Origin: Stenotrophomonas sepilia
GTDB taxonomy: Bacteria; Pseudomonadota; Gammaproteobacteria; Xanthomonadales; Xanthomonadaceae
Assembly: GCF_003244875.1 (NCBI RefSeq)
Contig: NZ_LXXZ01000002.1
Span: forward strand, 1 to 64,000
Reading direction: 5' to 3'
DNA length: 64,000 nt
This document shows, one piece after another, positions 56,813 to 64,000 of the stretch; the first letter of the stretch is position 1; the number at the start of each line of letters is the position of its first letter. The position numbers and the translations under genes are program-made. The notes beneath the pieces were generated by a model. That model did no database searches. It worked only from the letters and a program-made list of their open reading frames with translations, and was not told the DNA's origin.

Positions 56813-57622
56813 TTACGCGTCCAGCGCCTGCCGCAGCGGGGCGAGGAAGGCCCGGGCGCGCTGCACCGCGTCTTCCGCCGAGCCCGCTTCCGCCAGCGCC
56901 GCCACCAGCGCGCTTCCGACCACCACGCCATCGGCCTGGCGGGCCATGGCCGCGGCACTGGCGGCATCCTTGATACCGAAGCCCGCCACCACCGGCACCG
57001 ATGCGCGCGCGCGCAACGCCTGCAGGCGGGTACTGGCGGCATCGCTGTCCAGGCGCTCGGACGCGCCGGTGACACCGGCAAAGCTGACGTAGTAGAGATA
57101 GCCACGGGCCAGCGCCAGCAGCTTGTCGGCTCGCGCCTCGCTGGTGGTCGGCGACGCCAGCAGGACCAGTGCAAGGCCGGCTGCGTCGAACGCCTGCTGG
57201 GCATCGCCCGCTTCTTCCGGCGGCAGGTCGACCAGCAGCACGCCGTCCACGCCGGCGTCGACGGCGGCCTTGGCGAAGGCCGCGTAGCCATGGATCTCCA
57301 CCGGGTTGAGGTAGCCCATCAGCACCACGGGGGTCTGCGCATCGCGTTCGCGGAACTGCGCCACGGCCTGCAGGACGTAGCGGCTGCCGGCGCCGCGTGC
57401 CAGCGCGCGCTCGGAGCTGCGCTGGATGGTCGGGCCATCGGCCATCGGGTCGGAAAACGGCACGCCCAGTTCGATCACGTCGGCGCCGGCCTCGACCAGT
57501 GCGTGCATGACCGGCACGGTCGCCTCCAGCGAGGGATCACCGGCGGTGACGAAGGGAATCAGCGCCTTGCGCTGCTGTTCGCGCAGACGCAGGAAACAGG
57601 CATCGAGTCGGGATACGGGCAT
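56813..57622 (-). CDS. trpA: Tryptophan synthase alpha chain
   Basis: A 268-residue TIM-barrel subunit that splits indole-3-glycerol phosphate and passes indole to TrpB. E51 (IELGVPFSDP) and D62 are the catalytic pair, and FVTAGDPS starts the barrel. ATG 57622 gives the family start and lies one base after the lipoprotein stop. It is the last gene of the trpB-lipoprotein-trpA set. Confidence 0.97.
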   Translation of the reverse strand: MPVSRLDACFLRLREQQRKALIPFVTAGDPSLEATVPVMHALVEAGADVIELGVPFSDPMADGPTIQRSSERALARGAGSRYVLQAVAQFRERDAQTPVVLMGYLNPVEIHGYAAFAKAAVDAGVDGVLLVDLPPEEAGDAQQAFDAAGLALVLLASPTTSEARADKLLALARGYLYYVSFAGVTGASERLDSDAASTRLQALRARASVPVVAGFGIKDAASAAAMARQADGVVVGSALVAALAEAGSAEDAVQRARAFLAPLRQALDA

Positions 57623-57623
57623 T

Positions 57624-58304
57624 TCAGGCACATCCTTCAATCAGTTCAATCGCATCGCTGGTTCCCCAGTACATCCGGGTGACCTTCCCTTCAAACAGTT
57701 CCAGGCGGATGCCCAGGTCCGAACCCGGGTCCTGCCAGGTGAGGTACTCGCCCTGGTCACCGTCGTAGGCATGCGGGCTGGATACCGGCGGCTTCGGGAA
57801 CTGCGCCATGGCCTGGGCACGGGTCATGCCGATGCGCAGGCCGAAGGGACCGGGCTGTTCAACCGGCAGCTCCGGGTCGTCGCCCGGCTTCAGATCAAAT
57901 CGGACCACGCGGTCGTCGTCAGTCATCATCGACACGCCCGGCGGCAACCCCCTGCCGTCGTAGTACTCGCAGTCGCCTTCGAAGAACTCTTTCGCGCCCT
58001 GTGCCTTCCACGGCCCCAGTGACTTCAGGTCCCCCATGTGCTGGCCAACCAGCACTTCGCCGGCATGGTCCAGTGCAACCGAGGCGACGGCGGGGGCGTT
58101 GTCGCCGTTGCTCTCTTCCGCAGACGGCGGATCGACGATCGGCGTACGCGCCATCGGGTCGAGGTCATCGTTGGCGGCCGGCTGCCGTGCGGGCTGCGCG
58201 GTGGCTTTGGCAGCCGGCGCAAGCACTGGCGGTTCCGGCGGCTGGCACGCGGCCAGGCCCAGCACCAGCAGAAGCACCCCGCTGTTCCGCAGCAGCGCGC
58301 TCAC
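57624..58304 (-). CDS. Putative lipoprotein between trpB and trpA
   Basis: A 226-residue protein of unknown function. A signal peptide ends in LGLAAC (lipobox, Cys20), then a Pro/Ala-rich linker (to about 80) and a compact domain with [46 protein letters not shown] and a final [13 protein letters not shown]. The [11 protein letters not shown] segment resembles small periplasmic folds such as BamE/SmpA-like modules, but I do not assign it. GTG start overlaps the trpB stop by four bases (GTGA), and trpA starts one base after its stop, so it is embedded in the trp operon. It has no known trp role. Confidence 0.75.
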   Translation of the reverse strand: MSALLRNSGVLLLVLGLAACQPPEPPVLAPAAKATAQPARQPAANDDLDPMARTPIVDPPSAEESNGDNAPAVASVALDHAGEVLVGQHMGDLKSLGPWKAQGAKEFFEGDCEYYDGRGLPPGVSMMTDDDRVVRFDLKPGDDPELPVEQPGPFGLRIGMTRAQAMAQFPKPPVSSPHAYDGDQGEYLTWQDPGSDLGIRLELFEGKVTRMYWGTSDAIELIEGCA

Positions 58305-59518
58305 AGCACCAGCCCTTCGCGAGCGGCGATGGTGTGCACGTCCTTGTCGCCACGGCCGGACAGGTTGCACAGCACGATCTGGTCACGCGGACGCTCACGC
58401 GCCAGCTTGATCGCCTGTGCCAGTGCGTGGCTGGACTCCAGTGCCGGCAGGATGCCCTCGGTATGCGCCAGCAGGTGGAAGGCCTGCAGCGCTTCTTCAT
58501 CAGTGATGCCGAGGTAGCGCGCACGGCCGGTATCGGCCAGGAAAGCATGCTCCGGGCCGACGCCCGGATAGTCCAGGCCGGCCGACACCGAGTGGGTCTC
58601 GATGATCTGGCCGTCGTCGTCGCACAGCACATAGGTGCGGTTGCCATGCAGCACGCCCGGCCGACCGGCGGCGATCGATGCGGCGTGGCGGCCGGTGCCG
58701 ATGCCGTCGCCGGCGGCTTCGGCGCCGACGATCTCGACCTGGCGATCGTTGAGGAAGGCGTGGAACAGGCCGATGGCGTTGCTGCCGCCGCCGACGCACG
58801 CGGTGATCGCATCGGGCAGGCGGCCATACTCGGCCAGCATCTGCTCGCGTGCCTCGCGGCCAACGATGGCGTTGAAGTCACGGACCATGCGCGGATACGG
58901 ATCCGGGCCGGCCACGGTGCCGATGATGTAGAAGGTGTCCTGCACGTTGGTCACCCAGTCGCGCATCGCTTCGTTGAGCGCGTCCTTCAGGGTGGCCGAG
59001 CCGGAGGTGACCGGCACCACCGTCGCGCCAAGCAGCTTCATGCGGTAGACGTTGATCTTCTGCCGCTCGATGTCGGTGGCGCCCATGTACACCACGCATT
59101 CCAGGCCCAGGCGGGCGGCAACGGTGGCACTGGCAACACCGTGCTGGCCGGCACCGGTCTCGGCGATGATGCGCTTCTTGCCCATCCGCGCGGCCAGCAG
59201 CGCCTGGCCGATGGTGTTGTTGATCTTGTGCGCGCCGGTGTGGTTCAGGTCTTCGCGCTTGAGCAGGATCTGCGCGCCGCCGACATGGTCGCTCAGGCGC
59301 TGGGCGTGGTAGATCGGGCTCGGCCGGCCCACGTAGTGGGCCAGGTCGCGGTCGTAGGCAGCCTGGAATGACGGGTCCTGGCGGGCCTGGTCATAGGCCT
59401 GGGCCAGTTCCTGCAGCGGACCCACCAGGGTTTCGGCAACGAAGCTGCCGCCGTAGCGGCCGAAATGGCCCTGGGCATCCGGGAAGGCGTGGTAGTCGGC
59501 AATGGGGGAGGCAGACAT
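58301..59518 (-). CDS. trpB: Tryptophan synthase beta chain
   Basis: A 405-residue PLP enzyme that joins indole and serine to tryptophan. K98 in HTGAHKIN binds [11 protein letters not shown] near 231-238 the phosphate, and [14 protein letters not shown] is the COMM-domain end. [17 protein letters not shown] at the N-terminus is normal. It is the first gene of the set, divergent from a LysR gene 97 bases away. Confidence 0.98.
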   Translation of the reverse strand: MSASPIADYHAFPDAQGHFGRYGGSFVAETLVGPLQELAQAYDQARQDPSFQAAYDRDLAHYVGRPSPIYHAQRLSDHVGGAQILLKREDLNHTGAHKINNTIGQALLAARMGKKRIIAETGAGQHGVASATVAARLGLECVVYMGATDIERQKINVYRMKLLGATVVPVTSGSATLKDALNEAMRDWVTNVQDTFYIIGTVAGPDPYPRMVRDFNAIVGREAREQMLAEYGRLPDAITACVGGGSNAIGLFHAFLNDRQVEIVGAEAAGDGIGTGRHAASIAAGRPGVLHGNRTYVLCDDDGQIIETHSVSAGLDYPGVGPEHAFLADTGRARYLGITDEEALQAFHLLAHTEGILPALESSHALAQAIKLARERPRDQIVLCNLSGRGDKDVHTIAAREGLVL

Positions 59519-59580
59519 GGAAGCGACCGCTGGTTCGAGACAGGTGGATACTCTAGCGCACGGGTCTTGACCGGAAAATG

Positions 59581-59600
59581 GATATTATCTGGCGCATATC
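59581..59600. promoter_or_regulatory. Possible LysR binding site between trpB and the LysR gene
   Basis: GATAT and ATATC form a perfect 5-base dyad with a 10-base centre in the 97-base gap, an arrangement close to the LysR T-N11-A motif. It lies 16 bases before the LysR start. Confidence 0.5.
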
Positions 59601-59615
59601 GTCAGGAAATCTCAC

Positions 59616-60503
59616 ATGAGCCGTTCCCTGCTGCCGCCACTCAATGCGCTGCGTGCGTTCGAGGCCACCGCCCGTCTCGGCGGCGTCGGCCGCGCCGCAC
59701 ACGACCTGCATGTCACCCACGGTGCGGTCAGCCGGCAGCTGAAGCTGCTGGAAGACCATCTCGGCCTGGCGCTGTTCCAGCGTGCCGGTCGCGGCCTGCG
59801 CCTGACCGCTGCGGGCACGCGGCTGCAGGCAGCGTGCAGCGAGGCCTTCGGCGGCATCGAAGACTGCGTGCGCGAACTGCGGCGGCCGGCGGCGGCCCCG
59901 GCGCTGGTACTGGGCTGCAGCGGCAGCGTGCTGGCGCGCTGGATGATCCCGCGCCTGCCTGCGCTGCAGGCCGCCCTGCCCGGCGTGCGCCTGCAGTGGT
60001 CAGCGCTGGATGGCAGCTTCACCGAGGCACAGGCGGCACTGGATGCGGTACTGCTGCTGGCACAGGGGCCGTGGCCCCGGGGCTGGCAGGTGCGTGAGCT
60101 GGCCCCGGAACGGGTCGGCGTGGTAGTGGCCCCCTCGCATCCGGCCGCGCAGCGCCTGCGGCATGTACCGCCCTCGGCGCTGCTGCAGGAGACGCTGCTG
60201 CACACCAGCTCACGGCCGCAGGCGTGGCCGGCGTGGGCGCAGGCGCACTCTCTGGACCCCGCGAAGCTGCAGCTGGGCACGGCCTTCGAGCATCTGTACT
60301 ACCTGCTGGAGGCAGCGGTGGCCGGGCTGGGCCCGGCGATCGCACCCGAGCCACTGGTGGCCGAGGACTTGGCCGCCGGACGACTGGTCGCGCCGTGGGG
60401 GTTTGCCGCCACTGGTGGTTTCTGGGTGCTGGCGCAACCGGACGGACCACCTGATGCGCGCGTGGATGCGCTCGCCGACTGGCTGGGCCAGCAACTCCGA
60501 TGA
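59616..60503 (+). CDS. LysR-family regulator, TrpI-like
   Basis: A 295-residue LysR protein: HTH at about 8-65 (LNALRAFEATARLGGVGRAA ... HGAVSRQLKLLEDHLGLALF), then a two-lobe sensor domain. It diverges from trpB across 97 bases. In Pseudomonas, TrpI in exactly this position activates trpBA in response to indole-3-glycerol phosphate, so I infer the same role here. The sensor domain alone cannot show the ligand. Stop lies five bases before a long hairpin that ends both this gene and the next. Confidence 0.85.
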   Translation: MSRSLLPPLNALRAFEATARLGGVGRAAHDLHVTHGAVSRQLKLLEDHLGLALFQRAGRGLRLTAAGTRLQAACSEAFGGIEDCVRELRRPAAAPALVLGCSGSVLARWMIPRLPALQAALPGVRLQWSALDGSFTEAQAALDAVLLLAQGPWPRGWQVRELAPERVGVVVAPSHPAAQRLRHVPPSALLQETLLHTSSRPQAWPAWAQAHSLDPAKLQLGTAFEHLYYLLEAAVAGLGPAIAPEPLVAEDLAAGRLVAPWGFAATGGFWVLAQPDGPPDARVDALADWLGQQLR

Positions 60504-60507
60504 CAAC

Positions 60508-60574
60508 AAAAAGGGGACGGAGGGAATTAAGTCGCAAGTGGCACAAACGACTTAATTCCCTCCGTCCCCTTTTT
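60508..60574. repeat. Perfect 27-base inverted repeat at a convergent gene junction
   Basis: Left arm 60508-60534 and right arm 60548-60574 pair over all 27 positions (AAAAAGGGGACGGAGGGAAT... and its complement) around a 13-base loop. It fills the gap between the LysR gene (stop 60503) and the TelA gene (stop 60575). T runs on both sides make it an efficient two-way terminator; the length is far beyond normal terminators. Confidence 0.9.
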
Positions 60575-61684
60575 TCAGCTGGCGGTCGGTGTGGCCAGGC
60601 GCTGCTGCAGGTCTTCGCGCAGGCGCGACAGCTCCGCTTCCGCCTGCTGCCGCTGCTGCATCCCTTCGCGATGGATGCTGCGCACTTCTTCCACCGTGGC
60701 GATCAGCTGGTCGTGTACATGGCGCAGCGTGGCAACGTCGATCACGCCGCGCTGGTTGCTGCGCGCGGTATCCACCGAGGCCTGGCGCAGCAGGTCGGCA
60801 TTGCGGCGCATCAGTTCGTTGGTGGCGTCATCGATGGCCGTGGACAGTTCGACCGCAGCCTTCTGTTCGCCCAGCGAGAGCTGGATGGCGAACTGGCGCT
60901 TCCATGACGGAATGGTGATGTCGCGGACGGTGTTGAACTTCTCGATCAGCTGCAGCGCGTTGGCCTGGATCAGGCGGATCATCGGCAGCGACTGATCGGC
61001 GGCGTGCTGCATCAGCTGCAGGTCGGACACGCGCTTCTCGATCAACCGGATCGCATTGTCGATCTCGCCCTGGCGGATGCGCTGCTGGGGGTCCTCGCTG
61101 GCCTGCCCGGCCAGCTGTTCGGCCTGCAGTTCGGCCAGCCGCTGCTTGCCCGCTGCCGCATACAGGCCGAGCGCACGACGTTCTTCGCGGACGATATCGT
61201 GCATGCGGTCGAACTCGCCCACGCGCTTGCCCATCAACGCCTGCTGCACGCCGACGTCGGCCAGCAGCTGTTCGATCTGCGCGTTGGTGTCGCTGAACTT
61301 CTGCACCAGCTCGCCCTTGGAGGCGCGCATGCGGTCGATCAGGCCACCGATCACCGGCACCTTCGAACGCTGGGCGAAGCCATCCAGCTTCAGGCTGCGC
61401 GCGATGCGCACCACCTCGCCCAGCTTCTCGCCACTGGCATCCAGGTCACGATTGCGCACCTGGTCCAGCAACTGGCTGGAGAACGCGGCGGTGCGCGTGG
61501 CCGCCTCGCGGCCGAACACCTGCAGGTTGCCCGGGCGCAGATCGTCCAGTTCCAGACGGATCTCGGCGATGCGCGGCAGATCCTCGCGGACCAGCCCAAG
61601 CGCCTGCAGTGCACCTTCGTCGAGCGCAGTGGCGGTGGTCGTGCCGGGTACGAGGGCACCGGGGGTCCGGCTGTCCTGGGTCAT
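60575..61684 (-). CDS. TelA/KlaA-family toxic anion resistance-like protein
   Basis: A 369-residue, almost entirely helical, soluble protein of the TelA family. SQLLDQVRNRDLDASGEKLGEVV, GFAQRSKVPVIGGLIDRMRASKGELVQKFSD and NTVRDITIPSWKRQFAIQLSLGEQKAAVELS are the conserved blocks. The family was named from a plasmid tellurite-resistance gene, but its chromosomal members have no settled function. AGGAG eight bases upstream of ATG 61684 supports the start. It follows the unknown 235-residue gene after 44 bases and is the last gene of this set. Confidence 0.9.
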   Translation of the reverse strand: MTQDSRTPGALVPGTTTATALDEGALQALGLVREDLPRIAEIRLELDDLRPGNLQVFGREAATRTAAFSSQLLDQVRNRDLDASGEKLGEVVRIARSLKLDGFAQRSKVPVIGGLIDRMRASKGELVQKFSDTNAQIEQLLADVGVQQALMGKRVGEFDRMHDIVREERRALGLYAAAGKQRLAELQAEQLAGQASEDPQQRIRQGEIDNAIRLIEKRVSDLQLMQHAADQSLPMIRLIQANALQLIEKFNTVRDITIPSWKRQFAIQLSLGEQKAAVELSTAIDDATNELMRRNADLLRQASVDTARSNQRGVIDVATLRHVHDQLIATVEEVRSIHREGMQQRQQAEAELSRLREDLQQRLATPTAS

Positions 61685-61728
61685 CGGGCAGTCTCCTTGC
61701 AGTTGGGTAAGCGGCAGCGGCGGCCGGC

Positions 61729-62436
61729 TCAAGGCAGTCTAGCCTGAGCCGCGGCCACCTCGTCATCGATCTGTGCGTGCAACGTGGCAGCCTTGCCGGC
61801 CAACGCAGCGCCCGCAGCGGCCTGGCCCGCCAGTGCAGCCTGCCGCCAGGCAGGCAGCAGCACGTCATGGATGCGCGCGAAGCGTTGCAGCAGCATGTTG
61901 TCCTGGTCCTGCAGCAGCTGCCATTGGCCGGCTTCCAGGCGGCGCAGCGAGGCCAGCCGGCGAAGATGATCCAGCCGGTGCGACAGCGCGGCCTGACCGG
62001 CGATATCCAGCGTCGTCAGCCGCGACGCAGCCAGTTCGGCCCAGCCGTCCAGCGCCGCGGCCGCCGCGGAATGCTCAACGATGGCCATGGCCCGCAGCTG
62101 CATGTGCTGCTTCAGGTGCTGGGCCTGCTCACGCGCCTGCAGGGCCAGTACGCCCAGCTGCGACTGCAGCGCGTGCCCTTCTGCTTCGCGAGCGACATCG
62201 CGCCCCAGCAGCCGTCCCCACCAGCCTTCCTGCTGCCGGATCTGCGCCGGGTTGCCGGCCTGCAGGGCCAGCGCGATGCGCGCAAGCGCAGCCACCAGGC
62301 GCTCGCCCGCACCCGGTGGCAACGGCGTTTCGCGCCGCGCCAGCGCCTGCAGCAACGGCGCACCATAGTCGGCCAGCTCAGCGACATCGACCGTATCCGG
62401 CAGCATCGGTGGCGGCAGTGGCACGCGCGTGGTCAC
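61729..62436 (-). CDS. Hypothetical 235-residue helical protein in the TelA operon
   Basis: Unknown function. Mostly long amphipathic helices rich in Ala, Leu, Gln and Arg (LGVLALQAREQAQHLKQHMQ, LRRLASLRRLEAGQWQLLQD), with no membrane segment or signal peptide. It starts at GTG, overlapping the ATPase stop by four bases (GTGA), so it is translationally coupled between an AAA+ ATPase and TelA. The position suggests an adaptor or a structural partner of the ATPase. No family assigned. Confidence 0.8.
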   Translation of the reverse strand: MTTRVPLPPPMLPDTVDVAELADYGAPLLQALARRETPLPPGAGERLVAALARIALALQAGNPAQIRQQEGWWGRLLGRDVAREAEGHALQSQLGVLALQAREQAQHLKQHMQLRAMAIVEHSAAAAALDGWAELAASRLTTLDIAGQAALSHRLDHLRRLASLRRLEAGQWQLLQDQDNMLLQRFARIHDVLLPAWRQAALAGQAAAGAALAGKAATLHAQIDDEVAAAQARLP

Positions 62437-64000
62437 GGCAGCGGCGGCGGCTTCGGCGTGGATGCCGGCATGCCATCGCCGTCTTCCGGTGGCAATGACT
62501 CGCCGTAGAAGTGGCGCATCAGCGCCTCATCCAGCGCCCGCTCCTCCGGCGTCGCGGCGCGGCGCACGCGCGCGCGCTGCGCCACCACAGCGCTCGGCGT
62601 GCCCCGCTCGACCTGCTGTCGCGCCCAGCCGGCGAACGCGGCCAGGGTCTGCGACACCTGCACCTGCTGCGCCTGCGATGCCGCCAGCAGCTCCACCAGC
62701 GGCGCCAGGCCCGCCTGCAGGTCGTCGGCCAAGGCCGTGGCCGGCACGCCGGGGGCTGCCGCGACCGGCGCCGGCGCAGCGGCCGGACGCGCCTCTGAAA
62801 GGCGATGCAGGGCCTCCAGCAGCGCCGGCCACGGCGCCGGGTCCGCAACGGCGATCGCTTCCGGCGCGGGCGGTGGCAGCTGCAGCGCGGTGGCGATATC
62901 GGCCAGCTGCGCCACCACGCGCCCGCCGACATCGCTGTCGTCGGCCCCCATGGCCTTGTTGCGCAGGAAGTCGCGCTTGATCTGTGCCCAGCGCTGCGCC
63001 TGCGTGTCATCCAGTACGCCGCGCAGTTCGGCCAGCTTCAACAGGTTCTCTTCGGCACCGGTGGTCAGCAGCTGCGCCTCGCCCAGGTAGTGGTCGGAGA
63101 TCAACTGCTGCAGTTCGTCCTCGTTCATCACCGGGGAGATCTTCTCGGCCAGCTTGTTCATGTTGCGGTAGCTGCCTTGCAGGCGGAACGGCGGCTCGGT
63201 GCGGTAGCGGTCGTCCTGTGCGGCGCTGGCGATGTACTGCTGGTTGACCCGGTAGACCACGTCACGCACACGCAGCATGCGCTGCAGGGTGGCGGTGATC
63301 TCGTTGATCTCCGCGCTGCTGTAGGCGTGGCTGAGGCCGTTGGTCGAGACCTCCTTGCCCATCGCGCGGTCGACCAGTACATACAGGTCGGCCATGTCGC
63401 GCGTGGCCAGCGGCGCCAGCACCGGATTGGAGGTCAGGCTGTTCTCGATGTAGCTGAGGGTGAAGGCGGCCTCCATGCCACCGAGCACGTCACCGAGGTT
63501 GTAGATGTCGGCACGGTTGGCCAGCATGTCCGGAATCTTGAACACCTCGCCGGACTCGGTGTACGGGTTGCCGGCCATCACCACGCAGAACTTCTTGCCG
63601 CGCATGTCGTAGGTGCGGGTGCGACCGCGCCACACGCCCTCGATACGGCGGGTGCCATCGCACAGCGAGATGAACTTCTGCAGGAACTCGGGATGGGTGT
63701 GCTGGATGTCGTCCACATACAGCATGGTGTTGTTGCCCATTTCCAGCGCCAGGTTGAGCTTCTCCAGCTCCTGCCGCGAGGTCGCGTCCGGTGCCTGGGC
63801 CGGGTCCAGCGAGCGCACCTCGTGGCCCAGCGCCGGGCCGTTGATCTTCATGAAGACCAGGCCCAAGCGGTGCGCCACGTATTCCATCAGCGTGGTCTTG
63901 CCATAGCCCGGGGGCGAAATCATCATCAGCAGGCCCATCAGGTCGCTGCGCTTGTTCTCGCCGACCGTGCCCATCTGCTTGGCCAGGTTGTCACCGATCA
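62433..64000 (-). CDS. Large AAA+ ATPase, C-terminal part (continues past the window)
   Basis: At least 522 residues are visible; the frame is open through 64000 and the N-terminus lies outside. The visible part has Walker A ISPPGYGKTTLMEYVAHRLG, Walker B NNTMLYVDDIQHTHP, a sensor-like FCVVMAGNPYTESGEVFKIP and an arginine finger region near ADIYNLGDVLGG. A long helical part and an Ala/Pro-rich tail (about 360-490 of the visible piece) end in PPLP. It resembles the large proteins annotated as DNA repair ATPases in proteobacteria; that name is from other genomes, not shown here. Coupled to the 235-residue gene by GTGA. Confidence 0.85.
   Translation of the reverse strand, partial: IGDNLAKQMGTVGENKRSDLMGLLMMISPPGYGKTTLMEYVAHRLGLVFMKINGPALGHEVRSLDPAQAPDATSRQELEKLNLALEMGNNTMLYVDDIQHTHPEFLQKFISLCDGTRRIEGVWRGRTRTYDMRGKKFCVVMAGNPYTESGEVFKIPDMLANRADIYNLGDVLGGMEAAFTLSYIENSLTSNPVLAPLATRDMADLYVLVDRAMGKEVSTNGLSHAYSSAEINEITATLQRMLRVRDVVYRVNQQYIASAAQDDRYRTEPPFRLQGSYRNMNKLAEKISPVMNEDELQQLISDHYLGEAQLLTTGAEENLLKLAELRGVLDDTQAQRWAQIKRDFLRNKAMGADDSDVGGRVVAQLADIATALQLPPPAPEAIAVADPAPWPALLEALHRLSEARPAAAPAPVAAAPGVPATALADDLQAGLAPLVELLAASQAQQVQVSQTLAAFAGWARQQVERGTPSAVVAQRARVRRAATPEERALDEALMRHFYGESLPPEDGDGMPASTPKPPPLP

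Overview
The window reads as a continuous chromosomal segment of a Stenotrophomonas-type gammaproteobacterium (Xanthomonadaceae). The base composition is high in G+C. Most intergenic gaps hold small hairpins flanked by GTAG or CTAC, the style of the SMAG/REP repeats of S. maltophilia. The gene order (thrS-infC-rpmI-rplT-pheS-pheT-ihfA-merR-tRNA-Pro and tpiA-secG-tRNA-Leu-nuoA..N) is that of Xanthomonadaceae. I see no insertion sequence, prophage, CRISPR array, rRNA or replication origin. Most of the window is core housekeeping DNA, with a few accessory genes at the left end and between the core blocks.

Region by region. 0-10.5 kb: an HNH endonuclease, dxs, and mostly small envelope or hypothetical genes (two DUF3011 secreted proteins, two 67/68-residue paralogs, a lipoprotein, DUF1653, an SMR pump, DUF1328, a LysE exporter). 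This part also holds an orphan ClpP, an ArsR/SRPBCC pair with a clear operator, an Asp/Glu racemase-like gene, a small frameshifted ORF and a protein tyrosine phosphatase-like gene. 10.5-18.6 kb (minus strand): the translation block from thrS through ihfA and a MerR regulator to tRNA-Pro. 18.8-22.2 kb: a three-gene PepSY/DUF3325/DUF3649 membrane operon of the kind linked to siderophore uptake, facing a secreted GH18 chitinase. 22.4-32.2 kb (minus): the tRNA-fMet(x2)-rimP-nusA-infB-rbfA-truB-rpsO-pnp operon, equivalent to metY-nusA-infB-pnp of E. coli, with a strong sigma70-like promoter. 32.2-48.6 kb (minus): tpiA-secG-tRNA-Leu followed by all 14 genes of respiratory complex I (nuoA-N).

49-54.3 kb: a lone 2-oxoglutarate/Fe(II) oxygenase, then a plus-strand set of a YejM/PbgA-like inner-membrane sulfatase-fold protein, a family-4 glycosyltransferase and a polysaccharide deacetylase, probably acting on the cell envelope. 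54.3-60.5 kb: trpB-lipoprotein-trpA, accD and glmM on the minus strand, with a divergent LysR gene (trpI-like) next to trpB. 60.6-64 kb: a TelA-family protein, an unknown 235-residue protein and the C-terminal part of a large AAA+ ATPase that runs off the right edge.

The least expected signals are regulatory. Upstream of thrS there is an 8-residue leader peptide with three consecutive Thr codons, followed by a terminator and preceded by a promoter, which looks like a transcription-attenuation switch. infC appears to start at ATC. A terminator-like hairpin lies in the rplT-pheS gap. Two long perfect inverted repeats (49.03-49.13 kb and 60.51-60.57 kb) are not explained by the genes around them.
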